A stretch of DNA of 64,000 nucleotides from Elysia chlorotica (taxonomy: Eukaryota; Mollusca; Gastropoda; Plakobranchidae), in NCBI GenBank assembly GCA_003991915.1, contig RQTK01000082.1, positions 741,966 to 805,965 on the forward strand. The letters run 5' to 3'. Below the pieces are notes generated by a model. It was not told the DNA's origin and searched no databases. It saw nothing but the letters and a program-made list of their open reading frames with translations. A program made the translations under genes and the position numbers. Shown here piece by piece: positions 22,265 to 35,181 of this stretch; positions within the stretch are counted from its first letter, which is position 1, and each line of letters starts with the position of its first letter.

Positions 22265-22665
22265 CTGGTGGGTAGACATAAAAGATAGTAGATGATGATA
22301 ACAACAACAACACAGCTGTGACAACAGCATCAGCATAGTTTTAAAAAAAAAGATATAATAGAAACTCATCAGAGAGTTAGATAACAGAGTCTTCAGAGAA
22401 GAAACCCCTCTTATCGCAAGTGTTTTGGTTCTCAACTCCTGACAGGGGGTTGGGACACACCCAGGTCATGACTTTTTTTTTGCACTGCACAGGATTCGAA
22501 CATACAGCCTCATCGTGATTTGATCCCGAATCAAAACACTTACCATTTTGCCAACTGAGCTCCCAGTAGTTAGGACATTTTTAATCCTTATGTAAAAACC
22601 TCTAATTCTTTCTGCTCCATATCCACCGGAATGATAATTATAATAATGATGGTAACCATAATTAA

Positions 22666-22699
<34 letters not shown>

Positions 22700-23534
22700 T
22701 ATTGCAGTTATATTACGCACTTGGTCGTCACACTTTTACTTTCCTCTATCTAGTAACATATAGGTTACGAGGCTACCTGAAATAAGAGCAAACTCAACGA
22801 ATCGAGTGAACTGAACACATTTTTGCATAAACAATGTAATAGTGATCTAATTGTTACAAATTAGTGCCATAGTAAGGACATAATGGTATTCAGAGAGTAT
22901 TTTTTTTGTCTAGTATAAGAATGTAAACCTAATATTACAACTATATCTCACTTTGGTTCTAAAATGCAAATGTTTGTTTATTTCGGTGACCCTGCCTGTT
23001 ATTTTCGGAAGCCTGGGTAGGTTGTCAATGCATGCTGCACAACGCGGTCATAACGAAATGTTCAACCTGGAAGCCTTTATCGCTTCTCATTGAACCTCGG
23101 TACTTGAGAATCTTGCTCGTATCTCCATTTAATCAACGTACTTTTTGTATAATTATATATTTAATTCTACTATTAATTTATCGACCGTCTAAGTACGTTT
23201 GATTTTTCTTCAGTAAGATATAGATAGTTAGTTGTTTGCTTAACGCGTTTATTAAAAGGTATTCAGGTTGAAAACCAAACCTGCATTTAGTTTATTGTTA
23301 TGCAATTTGTGTGTGTCCGCTTGCCTGATACGATAAATTCAATCTTTTAAATAATCTTTGAATATCAATTTGTTTCTTGTCATCATTCGTTACCACGTTA
23401 CTAGGAAGGTTTTCCACACATTTGACAATGATTGTGACAGGACACACGAAAACCTGCGCATCAACAACATGTGATTCAGACGTAGTGCCCACATTTTAAC
23501 TCTCAAAATGTGCTAAACTTCTTACCCAGTAAAT
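22265..23534. other. Intron or flank upstream of the laminin exons
   Basis: Holds one tRNA-headed repeat (22440-22575) and a (TAA)n run at 22664-22700. No laminin L4, LE or LN exon is visible. Confidence 0.5.
22440..22575 (-). repeat. tRNA-derived SINE-like element
   Basis: On the minus strand a box A (gagctcagttggcaaaatgg) is followed about 40 bases later by a box B (tgttcgaatcc) and then a poly-A run. The acceptor stem does not close, so it is a SINE head or tRNA pseudogene rather than a tRNA gene. Confidence 0.65.
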
Positions 23535-24475
23535 TATATTACTGATGTTGTAAATGGCTCACTCGCCACAGGTACTGTTCCTGACGATTATAAGTTGGCA
23601 CAGTCATGTCAGACCCTCATTTAAAAAAAGCTTGTCTTGAAAAAATTAGTTTTAACAACTTTAGACGTGTATCCAATCTAAAAATATTATCGAAACTTCT
23701 GGAAAGGATTGTCCTCGATCAGCTTTTCAAATATCTCAAGACAAATAGTTTGGAAATTATTTTTCAGTCGGCGTGCAAAGCTTTCCACAGCCCTGAAACA
23801 GCTCTCTTAAAAGTTACGACCAATATGTTAGATTCTTTATAGGAAAACAAGGTGTGTCTTTTAACACTTCTTGATCTGTCTGCAGCTTTTGACATATCGA
23901 TTAGGCAATTATGATTAAACGACCATTATGTTACTGTCCTTTGCAAGTAGTTATATTTTCAAATTAAAAAAATTGCAAGCATACGAAACTGTTAAAATGA
24001 CAATGTGTCCACGACCCTTGCTACATCTTTGATATTATCTAAACTTTATTACTGTATCGTTTCACTGGCATCTCTCCCTAAAGTATCTTTATGACTGTCT
24101 AAAGATGTATGTACCTGCTAGGCAGCTTAGATCTTCAGCTGATAAAACCATCCTTTGCCCAAATAGAAATGATCAATTAATAAGTCAGCTATCTTTTTAT
24201 TATCTTGGTCCCAAAGTATGGAACAACCTCCCAAAAAAAAAAAAAAAAAAACAAAAAAACATTGAAAATTTAAACACATGCTAAAATTCTACCTTTTTGA
24301 TGATTGAAACGGAATCTGTGAATGTTGTAAATATCTCTACCCTTGTGACTTTTGAAAGTAATATTGCACTGTGTCAACATTATATGGTTATGTTTCTTTT
24401 GTAATTGTGATATTGGAAATTGCATGATCTTGCATGAATGTGCCTTATATAAATGCAATATATTAGTATAACTAT
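23535..24475 (+). mobile_element. Internally deleted non-LTR retrotransposon relic (CR1/L2-like)
   Basis: The 5' part encodes reverse transcriptase sequence: NNFRRVSNLKILSKLLERIV, then FQSACKAFHSPETALLKV, then the motif A-like LLDLSAAFD near 23865. The palm motifs with the catalytic aspartates after this are missing. From about 24100 the typical C-terminal tail resumes (RQLRSSADKTILCP, LGPKVWNNLP), followed by a 3' end ending ccttatataaatgcaatata. In-frame stops show it is dead. The order of blocks and the tail resemble CR1/L2-type elements. Confidence 0.85.
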
Positions 24476-24747
24476 CATATAAAATACGAAAGGAAAGAAC
24501 ATCACTCGTCTTTGACCACCCCCTTTCTTTCTCTTACATTTCCACCCTTTTTCCACCCCCTCCCTCCCCTTCCCACGCCCTCTCTTCCTCACTCTGCCCT
24601 GAGTACACCCCACTATCTCCATTCGGATGTTTGTATCTTCTGTCTCTACACAATCCTGTTCAATTCTGATTAACTCTTGACCATGCTTTCTTTTCATGTT
24701 TCTGCTTCCCAAAGCTTCATTGTTCTCTCTTCTATCTCACCCATTCC

Positions 24748-24783
<36 letters not shown>

Positions 24784-24900
24784 CTCTCTTTCTTCTCGCC
24801 TCTGTCTCTCTCTGTCTTTCTGTCTGTCTCTGTCTATCTGTTCCTCTGTTTGTCTGCCTGTCCATCTCTGTTTCTATTTCTCTCTCTATTTTTCTTTCCA

Positions 24901-24959
<59 letters not shown>

Positions 24960-25866
24960 TTCTCACAATGTCTTCTACCTCAATACTATCTACATTTCCT
25001 GTCTGAACCCTCTCTTTCTTTCCACCTCTTTTGAGGATGCAGTCTATTATTTATAAAAGCTTTATTATTGCATTATTAGTTATGAAGCCCTCTGTCGGAG
25101 TGTATTTTTATCCTGAAGCAATCTGTGTAATTAACAAATAAAGCAAGGCTTTTCATCTGTTTGTGTGTCTTTTTTAGTTATTCACGTTGGATATTACTTA
25201 TTAGTGATCGATACTGCAAACAAAATGTATGATTGTCGATAAAATATTTTTAAAATTGGCTTTGCATTTTTACAAAGAATTTTATATTAATAGTGAAATA
25301 CAACGCACTGTAAGGGAAAGTAAAAGTAAATTACAAAGTACATGAAAAAGATAAAAATTAAGGACCAAAGCCAAGCTAACTTATGATATTGAAGTATCCT
25401 ACTCTTGATTGACAAATTGCTTTTTCCCCGGTGTGATTTTAAAGCCACTGTTCTGATCATAATATGCATAGCTCTTAGATTCTTTCAGATATTTTAGCCT
25501 AAGACTCAAGCTGATGGACGATCTCTGTAATTCATAAAAACAGAAACACTCTGGTCTTCTGCAGATGGTAGGGAAGGAGCAGGACTTTGGCCAAGTAGTC
25601 GAACCCATGCTTGCATTCAGCCCCATGCTTCTTCATTAATACTGTCAGGCGGATTTTCCACGCACTGGTCAAGCGGGATCTAGAATCTAGCACCCAGCCT
25701 TCCACGATACAGAGTTGGTCAAGGAGGAGGAAGAGATAAGGACGTGGACACAGGAAAGAGTAAATATATAGTAGCCCAGGCATCGGCGGAGAGGGAGAGA
25801 TAAGATCTAGAGAGTGCGAACAGAAAAAAAAAGAACTTGGGGTTATTTCGATGTATATGCTAGAAT
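24476..25866. other. CT-rich low-complexity sequence and unremarkable flank
   Basis: Pyrimidine-rich from about 24520 to 25030 with (TC)n runs at about 24750-24780 and 24903-24957. The remainder to 25866 is AT-rich with no recognised gene. Serine/leucine-rich frames here are translations of the CT repeat. Confidence 0.6.
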
Positions 25867-27244
<1,378 letters not shown>

Positions 27245-27264
27245 TGTGAGAGTGAGAGAGTCTG

Positions 27265-27525
27265 TTCGTTTCTTAACGCACAACGTCAGCCTCAAGGCTT
27301 TACCCTGGACGGGCCCCATTACTACTCTGACAATTTTACGTACAATCCCGGTGTCGGGATACTAAGACTGCTGTATCAGCCGATCACATTATACTGCCAT
27401 CGACCAAACTAGTAGGGGACGAAATGAGACAAACACATTTTGTTTGATCGTGGGTTTCAAACCAGAGACCTACCGATTGAAATATTAACCTTCTAACGCT
27501 TATGCAAGTTAGGGCCCTCCTCCTC
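27265..27525 (-). repeat. tRNA-derived SINE copy, family A
   Basis: Landmarks on the plus strand: tcttaacgcacaacgtcagc, ctgacaattttacgtacaat, actagtaggggacgaaatga and tttcaaaccagagacctacc. Part of the duplicated block. Confidence 0.85.
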
Positions 27526-28692
27526 CTTTTTTTGAAGCGCCATTGCTGAAAGTCTGAAACCCGTAAAGGTTACATTCATTTCTTGCTTTTTCTTAAACAT
27601 TCAACACTGAGTAGTCTTAGGATTTTTAATGTCCATTTCTTGATATTGATAGACAAAATAACATAAAAATAGATCAAATCCCTTATTATTCATACTAAGA
27701 AAACATAACTACTTTGACATTTCAAGCAAGTCATTTAACATTGGATACAAATAAGGAAGATGTTTTCCCCAATTCAATATCGAGACTGGAAAAGCAGGAT
27801 TTTAACTCCATTAAGTTATTGAAAATAGTTCTCTTTGAAAATCGAAGGGTATTTCATTTACTCCGCTGCTGTGAATAACAAACATGCATGGTTTTAATAA
27901 AACAGTCACATAAATTATATTAAAAAAGCAACATCCCACAAAAAAAAAAACCCCGAGCAAAAACACAAATAAAAGAATAATAAAAATTCCCAAACAACAA
28001 TATAAACAAACGTACCTTGGAAAAAAGGAAGAAATTAGTTAATAAATCAAACGACACATTAACTAGATACACGCAAAGTGTTAGAAACATTAGGTCGTGA
28101 ATTAGAAGAGAAGAACCAAAGTATTATCACTTTACCTTCACGAATCGAACTAAAAACATTATCATTTTCATGTATCATATTAAACTAGTACAGGCGATGA
28201 CCTCTCATCGCTCAGGATAATAAATAGGCTCATGAAAGAAATGAAACTTTGCGTCTCGCACCAACTAATGCATTAAGAAGATTAAAAAAAAACTCGACGA
28301 AATAAAAAAAAAACCCAGATTGCCCCACTGTTCTCTTCACCTACAAAAAGCTGTAGAGGTTTCAGACTGTAATATGAGCATTCGGAGAAATAATTTGTTA
28401 TTTTAAAATTAATATCAAGAAATGAACTTAATATCATAAACGTGTAAATCTTGAATATGGTTTAGAGACAGGAACGGTATTTATGACACTTATTGGTGAA
28501 TAAAAAGTAAGTAGGGAAATAACAATAAATCCACAAGTCAATTAAAGTCCTGTAAACTATATATACTATGCTTCAGAACAGGGGAGGGAAATGGTGAAGA
28601 ATGCAGGGAAAAACCCATTAAAACCTTTAAAACAACATAGGTGCTCCCAAGGTGAATGTCTTATAATGCAACAGAAACATTACTAAATAACT

Positions 28693-28845
28693 CGAGACAG
28701 GAGTCATGGTATCCCCGCCCTGTCTCGTGTGTGGCAGCACATACAATTGTCAGACGTCCGTATTGGGGTCCGTCCACAATATAGCCTTTATAGTGCTGCT
28801 GTTGGACGTTAAACCAACCCAACCCCAACCCAACCCAACCCTCGA
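28693..28845 (+). repeat. tRNA-derived SINE, family A, 5' truncated
   Basis: Well-preserved 3' part: gagacaggagtcatggtatc, ctgtctcgtgtgtggcagca, ttgtcagacgtccgtattgg and tgctgttggacgttaaacca, followed by repeated caaccc. It interrupts copy 1 of the duplication. Confidence 0.92.
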
Positions 28846-28994
28846 GGATGTATTAAAGTTTGACTTCATGGAGATATAATTATTTTTTCAGCAGAAGAAT
28901 AAGACATCACTTGATAATAATACAACTTGTGTTCGGGTAAACAGCCAACGATGAGTAATTTGAGAAATCCGTCTTGAGGTGCAGAAAGTGTTAA

Positions 28995-30535
28995 ACAAAA
29001 TGAGAGTGAGAGAGTGTGTTCTTTACTAAACATCCAACATCATCAGCAAGGCTATAATGTGGACTGCTGTCGTTACATAACTGATCATTGTACGTACAGC
29101 CATGGTGTGGAGTTACCAAGACGTTTGTTTCAACCAGTCACATTATATTGACACTGACCCAATCAGTAGGGAACGATTTCAGACAAAGAAGTTTTGTCCG
29201 ATCGTGATGACCCTCCGATTGGGAGACCAACCCTCTACCACTTGGACCAGTGCACCCCCTGTTCCCACCCTCTTTTTATACAAAGGTACCGTCATTGCTG
29301 AAAGTCTAAAACCTAAAATGATTAATCGTAAATGCATTTTTTGTTTCACTTCAAAACTGAAAACATAGAGTAGTCTTGAGATTATTACTTTCCTTCCAAT
29401 TGATTAAAAAAATACAACAAATATGAAATCCCTGATGACTGATACTAACACGAATACATTACCTTAATATTCCAAGAATGGCAATATAAATTGAATGGAG
29501 GTGAGGGAATGTTTGTAAAGAGATTTTCCCACAAGGATTAAACATCCAGACTGTTTAAACGTGATTTGAACCCAAGTATGTTATTGCAATCAATTCTCTC
29601 TTAAAAGTAAAGGTCATTTTTTAAACTGCACTGCCTTTGAGTAATAAATATGCATGGAATTACAAAACTGTCACAAAAATTATAATGAAAAAGGCAATAA
29701 TAACAAAGACAACAGCAAATACAACAACAACAACAACAACAAAAAACAAAACGAAAAAAAATCGCAGCTTCGAGAAAAGAAGAAGAAATTAGAAAAAACA
29801 AAATTAGTCGATAAATCAAACAGAATACCTGAGTAAAACCAATGGCTTCTAAAGAATTGGTCACCGTGCAGAAGAAAAGAACCAAAGTAACAAAGTTTCA
29901 CCTCTACTTATTAAACAAATAAACTACTATTATCATTTAAAGCATCATATTAAACTAGAGTATGCGACCTCTCATTGCAGAGCAAGATAAATAGGCTCAT
30001 GTAACAAAGGAAACTGCGCATCGCTTCAGCTAATGCATTAAAAAGATATTTAAGAAAAAGCAACAAACAAATCGCCAGATCTCATTACCCTTTACAGGAG
30101 TGAGATTTCAATCTGTAATATGAACATCCGGATAATAGATTTGTCATTATAAAATAATACCCAGAAATGAACTTTCTATCATAAACGTGTAAATCTTGAT
30201 CTGATTTAGGGACAAGAAAGGTATTTATTAAACAAACTAGTGAGTGAAAAGACATATAAGGAAAGAACTATAACCCCACAAGTCGATTTAATGTCCTGTA
30301 TAATATCAATGACTTCAGGGTAGGTGAAACGGTGAACAATCTAGGAAAAAAAAAACAACATTTCAACCTTTACATAACAGATATCTTATAACAATAAACC
30401 TGAGAAATTTATTCATTACTGGAAGTTACATTAACGATTGACTTCATTAAAAAATTATATTTTCCAGAAAAACAGTAAGACTTCACATGATAATCATACA
30501 ACTTGGATAAGAGAAAACCGTCTACCATACATGTG
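28995..30535. repeat. Long duplication, copy 2
   Basis: Tandem neighbour of copy 1 with substitutions and small indels throughout, so the duplication is old. Its SINE head (29015-29272) is orthologous to that of copy 1. After 28850 in copy 1 and about 30440 here the two realign (ttgacttcat, ataatcatacaact). Confidence 0.85.
29015..29272 (-). repeat. tRNA-derived SINE copy, family A
   Basis: Landmarks: aacatccaacatcatcagca, cagtcacattatattgacac, cagtagggaacgatttcaga, and the reversed head accaaccctctaccacttgg. Confidence 0.85.
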
Positions 30536-32029
30536 TACTTTCGGCCACTCTAAAACCTGTTAATGACTTGCACCTTTTTTTACCAGGCATTTGATCACGA
30601 CATGCTGTGATTGGAGCTAAGTTTGCGATATATTTATTTCCTATTCACCAGTTTATATAAATAATTATAGATAGCTGACCACTTTCTTTTACTGATCAAC
30701 TCATCCACATTTTGACAACGTCGTGCTGCATTGGTTAAACGTAACTTGGAAAAAAAGCAACAACAATATTACTGTTGCATACACAGGTTGTAAAGTTAAG
30801 AGTCTTTAAGTCTATATCATGTGGTTGCATCCCAGCTGTAATCCACTTTGATATTAAACTTGTTTTCCCCTTTTTTACAGAGAGAATTTATGTATCGAAG
30901 AAACAATAAGAAGAAAAGGATAAAAGACTTTCAGAATGTAATCAGTGTTTTAGACACATTAGCAATCACTATAACACCATACTTAATTTGATAAGCAAAA
31001 TCCAAAGTTAAAAATTAGCATATTCTATATTGCCAAACATCCCAAAACAAAAACAAAAAACAAAATCGAAAAGTTTAGCCACACCAACCCCTGGAAAAGG
31101 TATGTGAATGGGCAAGGAAGTGCAGAGGCAGATTAGAGAACAGGAAAGAAAACAAAAGAACACCGAATTAACAGTTAAAAGTAAATTCCCATTTCATCCT
31201 ATATTTGAACAAAAACGTAGACATAGCATATGATGAGCAACAAAACCGTTTATTGAAACGTTCTGAAGAGCCCAGCCTTAGTAAAATGCAAAATTGAATA
31301 GTGTAATTATAATAATTTCTTGTTCACAGAAAAGAAACAATCACAAATGCAATCAAGGCTGCTCTACATGCACTGGACAAAGAAAAATCAGATGGAACAT
31401 CCTGCTGTCCCCTAAAAAGACAGCAGATCTTCTAAAGCCCTAAGTTTGCAAACAACAGGAAAATGATCAATCCTAAAGGAATTATAATCCAAAGCACGAG
31501 CAAGAAACACGCGTAGTTTGAAAAAAACAAACAAAAAATAACCGCATCTAACTAGAAAACGAAATCATTAAAAGATATGAGGCATTTATAGAATAAAAAA
31601 AATGGAAAGCATTAGCAGGTTTGGAGATGATACAAAACAACAAGCTTTAGACAACAAACTAAACAAAACTCACCGCCCTTAAACAGGAGGATTTTGTTTT
31701 CTTTCGAGGTCATAAACAACATACCCTGTGATCGAATTTTCAGAAAGATGCCATCTGAAAAATGTGCTTGAGTAGGAATTTATATAGTGCAAAAGGTGGA
31801 TATTATAAATAATAATTTATATATTCTAAACATTTCAATCTTGCTCTTGATTTTCTTTAAACATTCTCTGTATATACGGATTAAAATATGAATCTCATTT
31901 AACTGCAGCATTAAAAAAAAAAAAAATATATATATAACATGTATATATATATAAATGAAACTAGCATATATTTATTTATTCACCCTTAAGCGAATATGAT
32001 ATAAAGGATATTTCACACTCCCTCCCCTC
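30536..32029. other. AT-rich sequence, nothing recognised
   Basis: No exon, SINE or transposase signal could be supported. Confidence 0.5.
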
Positions 32030-32044
32030 ACNNNNNNNNNNNNN

Positions 32045-32094
<50 letters not shown>
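32030..32094. other. Small assembly gap beside a poly-A tract
   Basis: Thirteen N (32032-32044) are followed by about 50 A. The gap probably reflects a homopolymer that could not be assembled. Confidence 0.95.
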
Positions 32095-32096
<2 letters not shown>

Positions 32097-32219
32097 AACA
32101 AAAAAAAACCCTGAATAATAAAATGACATTCAGTCATAGCTGCAAAACTAGATGCCCCCAGAGCTCTCGGGCTTAGTTTCGAACCAGACACAAAAATATT
32201 TCAAAAGCTTTTTAAGACT

Positions 32220-32330
32220 AGGAGCACCAGTGATACGGTCGCGTAGTGCTTTGGACTGGTGAACAGGAGATCTAAGGCTCAAAGCTCAACTAGCGCCCCC
32301 GTCTCAGACCTGCATAGGGTTTTAAAGAAT
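32220..32330 (+). repeat. Decayed tRNA-like SINE head
   Basis: The phrase tacggtcgcgtagtgctttg and aggagatctaaggctc resemble a box A and anticodon arm of a tRNA-derived head. No tail is recognised. Confidence 0.35.
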
Positions 32331-32709
32331 ACATGTGAAACTAATTAACTAATTAAAGATTTCATAAAAAAAAAACATAACGATATTCCCATAAGGTTTG
32401 CGAGAGAACTTACAATATTCTAGCATCAATCCTTACAACGCAATATTTTCGTTCATTGATGTGGTTGTATAAAATTATTTTTACAAAATATTACATCTAT
32501 TAAGTATTTCTTCACAACTTGTTATTGGCAAACCCCTCCAGCCTATACATCATTTTCCTCACCATAATAGTTTTTAACTCTTTCTAGACTAAACTCCTGA
32601 AAGCGAACATTCAATACATGATACTCAGTGTGGCCGCGTTTTGACGCTTGCTCGAAGAAGCAAGACGACCACCAGTAATTTGAAAAAGGTTCTAAAGAAA
32701 AACTGGATA

Positions 32710-33383
32710 GACCAAAATTGCCTGGATCTAGTAGAAAAGTTATCAAACCTGAATGGTAAGCCAGGCAAATGAATAGGCGTAGAAATTATCACGCCTACTA
32801 AGAGATTTGTACAGAGATCAATCGATTTCTAGTCTTGGGAAAGCTAGAAATCTCAGCCTAGAGGAAAGACTATCTATTTCTACGGTTATGGGTCAGGACC
32901 ATCAGAAAATGGACAAAAAATAATAGATTTCTTATAGCATCTACTATTACATGTAATAAATTGTTCATTTAAGATGCAACACGCTTGAAAATAAAAGGAT
33001 AGAAACATAGTATTATATTATCCAAGAGGACAAACAATTTCTTTCAATGGGTAGACCAAAATTACTTAGCTCTAGTAGAAAAGTTATCAAACCTGGATGA
33101 TAAGCCTGACAAGAGGCGCTAAAATTATCACGTCTACTAAGAGATTTGTACAGAGATCAATCGATTTCTAGTCTTGGGAAAGCTAGAAATCTCAGCCTAG
33201 ACGAAAGACTATCTATTTCTACGGTTATGAGTCAGGACCATAAGAAAATGAAAAAATAATAGATTTCTTATAGCATCTACTATTACATGTAATAAATTGT
33301 TCATTTAAGATGCAACACGCTTGAAAATAAAAGGATAGAAACATAGTATTATATTATCCAAGAGGACAAACAATTTCTTTCAA
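32710..33383. repeat. Tandem duplication, two ~340-bp copies
   Basis: Copy 1 (32710-33053) and copy 2 (33054-33383) both start gaccaaaatt and end acaatttctttcaa. They differ at a few per cent of positions and by small indels. High identity implies a fairly recent event. No coding frame runs through both copies. Confidence 0.96.
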
Positions 33384-33519
33384 AGAAAGCAAACTGCCTC
33401 TATGATGGTTTGCCAATTCAATTTTATCTTTGTTTGTGAACTCATCTCAGAATTCATTACCTTTATATATTATTAATTTTCTACTTTTTATAATTTTTAA
33501 GTCTAACATTAGATCAATT

Positions 33520-33835
33520 AAGTTTTTGCGACCTCCTCTATTCGAAACCCACAATTGATCAAACATTAATTTGACCAATTGCGTCCCGTCGTAGTTGGCA
33601 GGTCAAAGGCAGCAATTAAAATTTTCACACTTTAGTCTTAGGATTCACCCACAATATAGTCTAACCAGTGCTGAAGTTTAACCATGAACAACCAATCGCA
33701 CTCCCCGCATGGTTGGGTCGATGTCCATATACTGTAATAGGCCTAGACTGGAGTTCTGTTATCTCCATACTGTCTATGTTTGGGAGGACGTAGAATTGTC
33801 ACAGGTTAATCTTGAGACGGGTTAGCGACATAACC
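33520..33835 (+). repeat. Two adjacent decayed SINE family A fragments
   Basis: The first ends near 33690 (cacaatatagtctaaccagt, gctgaagtttaacc). The second restarts with tggttgggtcgatgtccata and continues through tagaattgtcacaggttaat to about 33830. Both are in plus orientation. Confidence 0.55.
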
Positions 33836-34029
33836 GCCTTCCCCACCCTCCCCTTTTCATGCCCCCCCTTTTCCCCTCAGCTAAAATCGCAGAATCCTAA
33901 TTAGCTCTTATTGTTGCTGCGGCCGCTGTCCATTGTTGTTCCTACTGCTGCTACTGTTGCTGATAATTTCACATAATGAATAATGAACAAATCTTACCCT
34001 AAAATACTACGCTACAAAGGTTTTTTCCT

Positions 34030-34615
34030 GGCTTTTATTGCTGCTGTGCCTCAATCCTCCAGATGGTGAAATCTGACAACCTCCCGTGGGCCTTTGTGCA
34101 TAATTGCTTCTTTTTTTAAAAATTCTTTTGAGTCTTGATAATTATTTTCTATCACAACTGCAGTTTGTCACCATCAGGGTAAGAAATAGACCAAGAGTGA
34201 TCTAGACGTTAGGGAAAGCTGCTTGAATGTTGTCTTGTGTAAGCACGTTACACATTTCTTGGTAGCCATGTCTTTCCTTTTCAGTGTGTATTCTTTCAGA
34301 TATCTCTGAAAGTGTACACGCTCATCTGCAAGGTTGGGGTCCATATAATTTGGGTATTGTGCTGTCAGTTTTTTTTAACATTGTCTTGAATGTTCGCCCT
34401 ACCTGTATCTGCTTATTGCAAAAATCAACTTTGCCCTGGCACTTCATTGTATACAATGGCTCTTTTCATAAGATTGGTTAAAAGAGCACCAATAGTTGTC
34501 AAGGAAGATTTTACTTTGAACATTTCGCTTGCTGGCACGTCGGGAGAAGGGCCATCATCTGCGTGTGTTTTTCTCTTCCTTCTGGCCGCGTTGTCGTCAA
34601 CACCTGGCGAAATAA
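34030..34615 (-). pseudogene. Decayed hAT-type transposase fragment
   Basis: Read on the minus strand, pieces in different frames line up with the C-terminal half of hAT transposases. The N-side piece is PASEMFKVKSSLTTIGALLT, then NLMKRAIVYNEV. Next comes DPNLADERVHFQRYLKEY. After that is a segment like the hATC dimerisation region: FLTLMVTNCSCDRK, LSRLKRI and GRLSDFTIWRIEAQ. These pieces keep their family order but are broken by stops and frameshifts. No terminal inverted repeats were identified. Assignment to the superfamily is from memory of its consensus. Confidence 0.7.
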
Positions 34616-34811
34616 AAAACAGATTGCCCCAATGTTCTCTTCACACACAAAAAACTGTAGAGGTTTCAGGCTGTAATATGAGCATTCTGAGAAATGATTT
34701 GTTATTATAAAATTAATATATAGAACTGAACTTAATATCATAAACGTGTACATCTTGAATATGGTTCAAAGACAGGAACTATATTTATAAAACTTATTAG
34801 TAAATAAAAAG
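34608..34811. repeat. Third, partial copy of the long duplicated block
   Basis: Closely matches 28304-28512: gattgcccca, tgttctcttcac, ctgtagaggtttcag, gctgtaatatgagcattc and atcttgaatatggtt. It ends abruptly at aaaaagt, where a SINE begins, and starts next to the hAT fragment. Confidence 0.9.
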
Positions 34812-35000
34812 TCGATGGCAGAGTGGTTAAGCACACTGGTCTTCGCTTTGGCCGGGAAAATGGGTGCCGAGTAGAAGGTGCGGGTTCGATACCCGTCCAT
34901 GTCATCAGTCTAAACTATGTCTTTGTCTACTTGTCCTATCTGTCGGTCTCAGGCTAGACCTAGGTTTGTGTCCGTCGCTTCTAACCTACTCTCACCGTAC
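34812..35000 (+). repeat. tRNA-derived SINE, family B
   Basis: The head has a clear box A (tggcagagtggttaagc) and box B (gcgggttcgatacccgtc). The tail is cctatctgtcggtctcaggc, then tagacctaggtttg. The acceptor stem does not pair, so this is not a tRNA gene. The same tail is seen at about 44770-44815. Confidence 0.88.
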
Positions 35001-35106
35001 TCCCTCAGTTACTAGCATCAATATTTGCTCCCTAGGTCTAGCTCCGTCTGTTAAAGCCTCTGTAGTTGTTGGTCTGCTTTTCTGTATCATAATTAGATAA
35101 ATAGAT

Positions 35107-35181
<75 letters not shown>

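Larger units (their letters stand above)
27245..28985. repeat. Long duplication, copy 1
   Basis: This block matches 28995-30530 along its length in the same order. Shared phrases include cattgctgaaagtct, cctctcat followed by aataggctcatg, ctaatgcatta, and ataaacgtgtaaatcttga. Copy 1 begins with a minus-oriented SINE family A (27265-27525), as does copy 2. It carries an extra plus-oriented SINE (28693-28845) that copy 2 lacks. Origin unknown; no coding sequence seen. Confidence 0.85.

Noticed and set aside
31320-31440. Short frame (ITNAIKAALHALDKEKSDGT) resembling the start of a LINE reverse transcriptase
   Set aside because: The similarity is weak and no further motif follows.
34812-34910. 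A tRNA gene with clear A and B boxes
   Set aside because: The acceptor stem does not pair and a SINE tail follows; it is a SINE head.
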